From Comamonadaceae bacterium (GTDB taxonomy: Bacteria > Pseudomonadota > Gammaproteobacteria > Burkholderiales > Burkholderiaceae_C), in contig JAIXOM010000013.1 of NCBI GenBank assembly GCA_027486755.1, positions 35,358 to 99,357 on the forward strand: DNA of 64,000 bases. The letters are read 5' to 3'. Below the pieces are notes generated by a model. The model made no database searches and was not told the DNA's origin. It saw only the letters and a list, made by a program, of their open reading frames with translations. Positions 60,031 to 64,000 of this stretch are shown piece after piece (positions within the stretch are counted from its first letter, which is position 1; each line of letters starts with the position of its first letter). The translations under genes were made by a program, and so were the position numbers.

Positions 60031-61254
60031 TCAGCCCTTGGACTGCGAAGCACGATAGGCTTGCACATAGTGGGCAACCGAACGGTGGAAGTTCTGCGCC
60101 CCGCCCTCATTGCGGCCGAACAGCAACTCGGTGTTGGCGCCCGATTGCAGCCCCTCCTGAATGCTGAAGCTGGTGGAATAGTCCTCGTCGCGCACGATCT
60201 TGGCATACAGCGCAATGCGCTCCTTCATGGCCTGCAGCTGCTCGGGCGTATCCTGGGAAGGATCACGCGGGTTGACGTGGATCTGGTGGGTGATGCAACG
60301 GTCGGGCGCGATCGGAAGCATCAGCGAGACCAGACCGCCGTGGCGGTCGGCCGAGATGGAGATATGCGGAAACAGGGTGCGCACAGCATGGAAATACTTG
60401 TCGCCCCAGTCTGCGGAAGGTATGTCCTTCATTTTGAGCATCAGCTTGGGATCATTGCCCCAGGCGTTACCGGCCATGCGCTGGTGCGGCCCACAGGGCA
60501 AAGGGCCGTAGTGGTCATACAGGGAGACCGAGGACAAGCTCTCGCGCTTCCAAAATTCGTGCAGGGTCTGCCGGTGCAGAAACGGAATATGGTAGGACTC
60601 GAGGTAGCCATCGTGCGTGATCTTCCAATTCGCACTCTCGAGCTGCGAGCGGCCATGCACAAACCATTTGTCGGCTTCGAGACCGGCCAACTCCTCGAGC
60701 ATGCCGCCCATGTAATGCTCGATGTCGAAACTGACACCGCGCGTGATGCAGACCCAGATGAACCCGGCGCGCTCCTCGCAGCTCAACTCCTTGAGTCCCA
60801 GCAGGTTGCGATCGATCTCGCCAAACTTGCGCGGGTCTGCCACGGACTGCAACTCACCGGAGGTACCGAATCGCCAGGCATGGTAGGGGCATGTGAAACC
60901 CTTAGCCTGGCCCACTTCGTCATGGGTCTGCGTGACAGCCCGGCCCCTGTGTGTGCAAGCATTGATGAAGGCCCTGACCCGCAAATCCTCTCCCCGCACG
61001 ATCAGCACCGGCACGTCCAACACCTTGATGGCCTTGTAGCTGCCGGGCTCACGCAACTCGGCGCTGAGCGCCAGCATCAAAGGCAGGCGGCGGAAGATGG
61101 CGTTCATCTCCTCCTCCCAGCTTTGCGCACTGTAGGAGTCCACGGGCAGGCGGTAGATCTCCTCGGTGCTGTCGGTGCTTCCTGCCTCGGCATGCTCGAT
61201 GGCACGCTTGACCATCCAATGGATCTGCTGCTGTACGTAGTCCGACTGGGCCAT
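60031..61254 (-). CDS. Rieske non-heme iron oxygenase, large subunit
   Basis: This 407-residue enzyme has Rieske ligands Cys100, His102, Cys122 and His125 (CTHRGR then CPYHAWRF). The iron-site pattern is Asp215, His222 and His227 in THDGYLESYHIPFLH. It is related to the protein at 8156 (shared IFRRLPLMLALS-like N-terminal region, DVPVLI, and the GANTELLFGRNEGGAQNFHR end). Its promoter probably lies in the 174-base gap to 61428. No reductase component is adjacent. Confidence 0.93.
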   Translation of the reverse strand: MAQSDYVQQQIHWMVKRAIEHAEAGSTDSTEEIYRLPVDSYSAQSWEEEMNAIFRRLPLMLALSAELREPGSYKAIKVLDVPVLIVRGEDLRVRAFINACTHRGRAVTQTHDEVGQAKGFTCPYHAWRFGTSGELQSVADPRKFGEIDRNLLGLKELSCEERAGFIWVCITRGVSFDIEHYMGGMLEELAGLEADKWFVHGRSQLESANWKITHDGYLESYHIPFLHRQTLHEFWKRESLSSVSLYDHYGPLPCGPHQRMAGNAWGNDPKLMLKMKDIPSADWGDKYFHAVRTLFPHISISADRHGGLVSLMLPIAPDRCITHQIHVNPRDPSQDTPEQLQAMKERIALYAKIVRDEDYSTSFSIQEGLQSGANTELLFGRNEGGAQNFHRSVAHYVQAYRASQSKG

Positions 61255-61428
61255 CTCAAGCTCCTGTGATCAAAGTCAAACCGGGGCGGCGCCGGCGCGC
61301 CGTCCCAAAAACCAATGTGCGCGAACTCCAGCGCTTCTGGCGGGGTCTGCCACGAACTCTTTTATACAGGAACCCGCACCGCAATATTTTCGCAAATGAC
61401 TTTTCCGGGCGCCATTTTGCCGCTGGGC

Positions 61429-62043
61429 TCAGGCTGCCTTGGCGGCCGCAGGGCGCGTCACCCAGGCGTCAGGGCCCCAAGGCGTCACGGGAGCATGGGC
61501 GTCGACCTGGAAACGGGCCGGGAGATCCTCGACCATGTTCCAGGTCGCCGACAGGCGCCCAAAGCCTATGCACAGGGCGCACCAGGAGCCCAGTTCAACC
61601 AGTTCCTTGTCGCTGAAGTGTTGTGCCAACTCGGCATACAGGGCATCGCCAATGGCCAGATGGTTGTTGGCCAACAAGTCGGCGTAGCGCAGCGCCAGGC
61701 GCTCGGCCGCCGTCAGGTCAGTGGCCTCCTCGGGCCTTTCCAGAGAGCACACCAGGTCCTCGGTCACGCCGTCGGCCACTGCGTCGGCATACCGCATGGC
61801 CATGCAGCTGCGGCACTGGTTGTGAAACGCAATGCGAAGTCGCAGCAGCTCGCGCAGGCGCTCAGACAGCACCGCGTGCTGCTTGAGTGCACCGGCAAAT
61901 CGCGCATAGGCTTTGGCCAATTCAGGATGATGGGCACGCACGCTGGTCGGCCGCATCTCACGCTCGCTCTTATGGTCGGCGCCCAACATGGCGCGCAGCT
62001 CGGGATCGAACTCTTGCAGCGAGAGGGAACGAATGCGTGGCAT
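61429..62043 (-). CDS. AhpD/carboxymuconolactone decarboxylase-family protein
   Basis: This 204-residue helical protein has the CxxC pair Cys77 and Cys80 (FHNQCRSCMAMR), which in AhpD-like proteins gives peroxidase or disulfide activity. The histidine that follows the pair in AhpD is arginine-containing here (MAMR). The start at 62043 (MPRIRSLSLQEF) matches the family; 62064 is an alternative. It sits between a SnoaL-like gene and the Rieske gene, so it may protect against peroxide made by uncoupled oxygenase turnover. Confidence 0.87.
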   Translation of the reverse strand: MPRIRSLSLQEFDPELRAMLGADHKSEREMRPTSVRAHHPELAKAYARFAGALKQHAVLSERLRELLRLRIAFHNQCRSCMAMRYADAVADGVTEDLVCSLERPEEATDLTAAERLALRYADLLANNHLAIGDALYAELAQHFSDKELVELGSWCALCIGFGRLSATWNMVEDLPARFQVDAHAPVTPWGPDAWVTRPAAAKAA

Positions 62044-62097
62044 GACAACTCCTGACTCAAACAAGGACAGAGGCGGGCAAGGCTATAGCCGGTCGGC

Positions 62098-62631
62098 TTA
62101 CCGACGGCTGTCGATATAGGTCTGCAGCCCCTCGGGTAGATCAGCCGCCTGGGGTTCGACACCGGGCCAACGCACGCGCAAGGGATCGGCCAGCCCCTTG
62201 GCCACTTCATCGAAAGGCAGGACATAGCGAAAGCGGATATCGCGCTCCTGGAACACCCAGCCCTGGGCGCTGCGAATGTAGCGATCGAGGTAGCGCAGCG
62301 AGATTCGGAAGGTTTTTCCGGCGATGCACAGCTCTGCGTGGGCGTTGACGACACCCCTGGCCTGATCGTCGGAATCGAAGTCGAAGTGCCAGCTATGGGC
62401 GTAATGCGTGGTGGCGGTGTAGGCACTCAGGCGCTCGCGGTAGAAGTCGATCACCGCCTGCCGACCTTTGATGCCGCGAAACACGCCATCGGGCGCGAAC
62501 AGACGGCCGATGGCTTCGTAGTCGCGATCGTCCACGGCCACACCGTAACGCGAGAGCAGTTCACCCAATTGCTGCCGGTCATCGATACGGCGCACAGTGT
62601 TCGCAAGTTGATGCAAATCAGTTTCGGTCAT
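62098..62631 (-). CDS. SnoaL/NTF2-like protein
   Basis: This 177-residue protein has the NTF2-like pattern (LLSRYGVAVDDRDYEAIGRL, GRQAVIDFYRERL, THYAHSWHFDF). It is the first gene of the minus-strand unit leading to the second Rieske oxygenase, 54 bases before the AhpD-like gene. A frame reaching 62676 is open, but the ATG at 62631 has GAGG nearby and fits the family. It is shorter and less similar than the two Rieske-paired copies. Function unknown. Confidence 0.8.
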   Translation of the reverse strand: MTETDLHQLANTVRRIDDRQQLGELLSRYGVAVDDRDYEAIGRLFAPDGVFRGIKGRQAVIDFYRERLSAYTATTHYAHSWHFDFDSDDQARGVVNAHAELCIAGKTFRISLRYLDRYIRSAQGWVFQERDIRFRYVLPFDEVAKGLADPLRVRWPGVEPQAADLPEGLQTYIDSRR

Positions 62632-62935
62632 GGCAAAAACCTCCTCAGGAATTTCCGATGGGCAGTTTAAAACCAAGCGACTGTTGGGCGGGGGTATGAG
62701 TCAGTCTCCCCAGCGACAGATCCCCATGAGAGCTTCCTGCGGGCTTCCTGCGGGCTTCCTGCGGCCTCCTCCCACATTGCCATCGCGCAGCGCAGCAGGA
62801 ATTTGGGAGCGTCCAAAGCAGTTTCTAGGCTCAGTGAAAACGCTCACTGGGCTGCAATGATCAGCCCATGCACGGTTCAATCCGCCGTGTCGCAGATGCA
62901 GCTATGAATCGAATTCGGTTGCCATCCAGACCGCG
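62632..62935. other. 304-base intergenic region with triplicated 11-base repeat and two hairpins
   Basis: No gene is visible. GCTTCCTGCGG occurs three times in perfect tandem at 62732-62764. Further on, CAGTGA/TCACTG (62832-62849) and GGGCTG/CAGCCC (62849-62867) form two adjacent six-pair hairpins that may end the transcript of the repeat protein encoded on the minus strand. The region also must hold the promoter of the SnoaL-like gene at 62631. Confidence 0.55.
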
Positions 62936-64000
62936 CTAGCGATTCTGGGACTCAGAGACCTCAATCACCGACCTGAGCCCCCCCACGGTCACTGCGACCG
63001 ATATGGGCAAGGCGCCGCTCGGCACTGCACCCGTGACGAGGGATTTAGTGCCTGCGTCATAGCGGATCCATGCCGGCAGCGGGCTGTTGTTGCTCAATGT
63101 CACGATCACATTGCCGCCACCCACAGCCGCCGTTGCGGTCACCGACTCAGGCAAGGGGATGACCAAGCCTGTGCCAGATGCAGCAGTGCCCTGGGGCACG
63201 GTCACCACGATCAGCCCCGTTGAGGCTTGGCCGGGCGTATTAACTGTCGTCACGGTGATGCCAGAGCTAGCCGCAGTGACCCCAGTTGCCGCCGTTGTCC
63301 CAGCCGCCCTGGCGCCAACCGCGTCACTTGCCGACCCAGCGCTCGCGCCAGTGCCTGCTGCCGCAGTACCTGTTGCGCCGGTGGCGGTCGTGCCAGTACC
63401 CGTTGTGCCAGTACCCGTTGTGCCTGTTCCCGCAGTGCCAGCCGAGCCGGTGTCGGTTGCGCCTGTGCCCGTCGTACCTGTGCCCGTCGTACCTGTGCCC
63501 GTCGTACCTGTGCCCGTCGTACCTGTGCCAGTTGCGCCAGCAACCGTTGTGGCTGCACCGCTTGATCCTGCGCTACCTGCGCCTGTGCCACCTGCGCCGG
63601 TTCCAGTCGTACCCGAAGCAGTTGTCCCAGTACCCGTTGCTCCAGCGCCCGTTGAACCGGTGCCGGTCGCCCCAGCTCCAGCAGCGCCCGTTCCAGTCGA
63701 ACCCGCACCCGTCGTACCGGTGGCGCTCGTACCGGTGGCGCTCGTACCAGTTACGCCAGCAACCGTTGTAGCTGCACCGCTTGATCCTGCGCCAGCTGCG
63801 GCCGTGCCAGTTGTCCCGGTTCCAGTGGTACCCGAAGCAGCTGTCCCAGCGCCCGTTGAACCTGTGCCGGTAGCCCCAGCACCAGCTACGGCGGTTCCAG
63901 CCGTACCCGTAGTGCCCGTGCCCGTTGCAGCTGCGCCGCTTGATCCTGCGCTAGCTACGGTCGTGCCAGTTGTCCCGGCTCCAGTCGTACCCGAAGCAGC
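62936..64000 (-). CDS. C-terminal part of a large Thr/Gly/Ala-repeat surface protein (5' end outside window)
   Basis: A minus-strand frame is open without a stop from the right edge to TAG at 62936, at least 354 codons. The upper about 250 residues are almost only Thr, Gly, Ala with some Ser and Val. The last about 105 residues are ordinary and include LPAWIRYDAGTKSL and ISVAVTVGG, which recall the terminal Ig-like segment of filamentous-haemagglutinin-type or cadherin-like adhesins of Burkholderiales. Secretion and surface location are inferred. A GTG at 63253 is in frame, but the reading frame clearly continues through the repeats. Confidence 0.72.
   Translation of the reverse strand, partial: AASGTTGAGTTGTTVASAGSSGAAATGTGTTGTAGTAVAGAGATGTGSTGAGTAASGTTGTGTTGTAAAGAGSSGAATTVAGVTGTSATGTSATGTTGAGSTGTGAAGAGATGTGSTGAGATGTGTTASGTTGTGAGGTGAGSAGSSGAATTVAGATGTGTTGTGTTGTGTTGTGTTGTGATDTGSAGTAGTGTTGTGTTGTGTTATGATGTAAAGTGASAGSASDAVGARAAGTTAATGVTAASSGITVTTVNTPGQASTGLIVVTVPQGTAASGTGLVIPLPESVTATAAVGGGNVIVTLSNNSPLPAWIRYDAGTKSLVTGAVPSGALPISVAVTVGGLRSVIEVSESQNR
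63254..64000 (-). repeat. Coding minisatellite: 15-base units and longer recurring blocks
   Basis: In the coding frame a Thr-Thr-Gly-Thr-Gly pentapeptide recurs in at least four perfect 15-base units from 63476. A longer block containing CTTGATCCTGCG recurs around 63555, 63774 and 63933, spaced 219 and 159 bases, both multiples of three. All length changes thus preserve the frame, as expected for a translated repeat. Confidence 0.8.

Noticed and set aside
63476..63540. Possible CRISPR array
   Set aside because: The 15-base units are directly contiguous, have no spacers and keep a coding frame.
63227..63771. Plus-strand frames rich in Cys/Arg or Gln/Pro
   Set aside because: They are translations of the Thr/Gly minisatellite in the wrong frame. 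The minus-strand frame stays open across the whole region and ends in an ordinary domain.
1..64000. Mobile element, phage, defence system, tRNA or rRNA genes
   Set aside because: No transposase, integrase, phage structural, restriction or toxin-antitoxin motifs and no RNA gene signatures were seen on either strand.

Overview
The window is a GC-rich, densely coded stretch of bacterial chromosome. It most likely comes from a betaproteobacterium of the order Burkholderiales (Comamonadaceae or Alcaligenaceae type). The reasons are three orphan Bug-type (tripartite tricarboxylate) binding proteins, a PaaN-type aldehyde dehydrogenase, a YbfB-type MFS exporter, a complete LIV-type ABC transporter and the overall gene style. 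This placement is inference; no rRNA or other marker gene is present. I saw no tRNA, rRNA, CRISPR array, insertion sequence, integrase or phage gene.

Layout. 1-7.3 kb: the 3' part of paaN (running off the left edge), an MFS transporter, a small lipoprotein, a LysR regulator, and two divergent sensor kinases (one with a cyclic-nucleotide-binding domain, one hybrid). 7.3-9.8 kb: a sigma70-like promoter drives a SnoaL-like protein, a Rieske oxygenase and a MarR regulator. 9.9-13.4 kb: a photolyase-like protein with an apparently permuted domain order, a DCC-Coq7 fusion and a sulfatase, closed by a terminator. 13.5-20.1 kb: a Bug binding protein, a GntR regulator and CoA-transferase diverging from a CitE-type lyase, a CMD-fold protein and two more Bug proteins.

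20.4-35.2 kb: the most unusual part. Two paralogous proteins of unrecognised family, each made of two homologous halves, flank an amidohydrolase / SDR / crotonase / acyl-CoA ligase module. The second paralogue is the last gene of an apparent 11-gene operon with livKHMGF, a class II aldolase, two TauD dioxygenases, a dehalogenase-like hydrolase and an SDR. 35.3-44.5 kb: a GntR regulator diverges from a beta-oxidation-like operon (ligase, hydratase, 3-hydroxyacyl-CoA dehydrogenase, thiolase, aldo/keto reductase, acyl-CoA dehydrogenase, then a cysteine-less SCP2-thiolase with a DUF35 partner).

44.5-47.6 kb: a tightly overlapping operon for a SnoaL-like protein, an FMN 2-hydroxyacid oxidase, a cytochrome P450 and a 3Fe-4S ferredoxin. 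47.8-55.5 kb: a ThDP enzyme and SDR, then a ferric/organic-anion type ABC importer with two binding proteins. 55.6-59.4 kb: two acyl-CoA dehydrogenases diverging from a crotonase and a flavin reductase. 59.4-62.6 kb: a second Rieske set with two SnoaL-like proteins and an AhpD-like protein. 62.9 kb to the right edge: the C-terminal end of a large Thr/Gly/Ala-repeat surface protein.

Taken together this is a catabolic region. Importers deliver small acids, CoA ligases and a CoA-transferase activate them, oxygenases and beta-oxidation-like enzymes degrade them, and GntR, MarR and LysR regulators sit beside the units they probably control. The substrates cannot be read from sequence alone.
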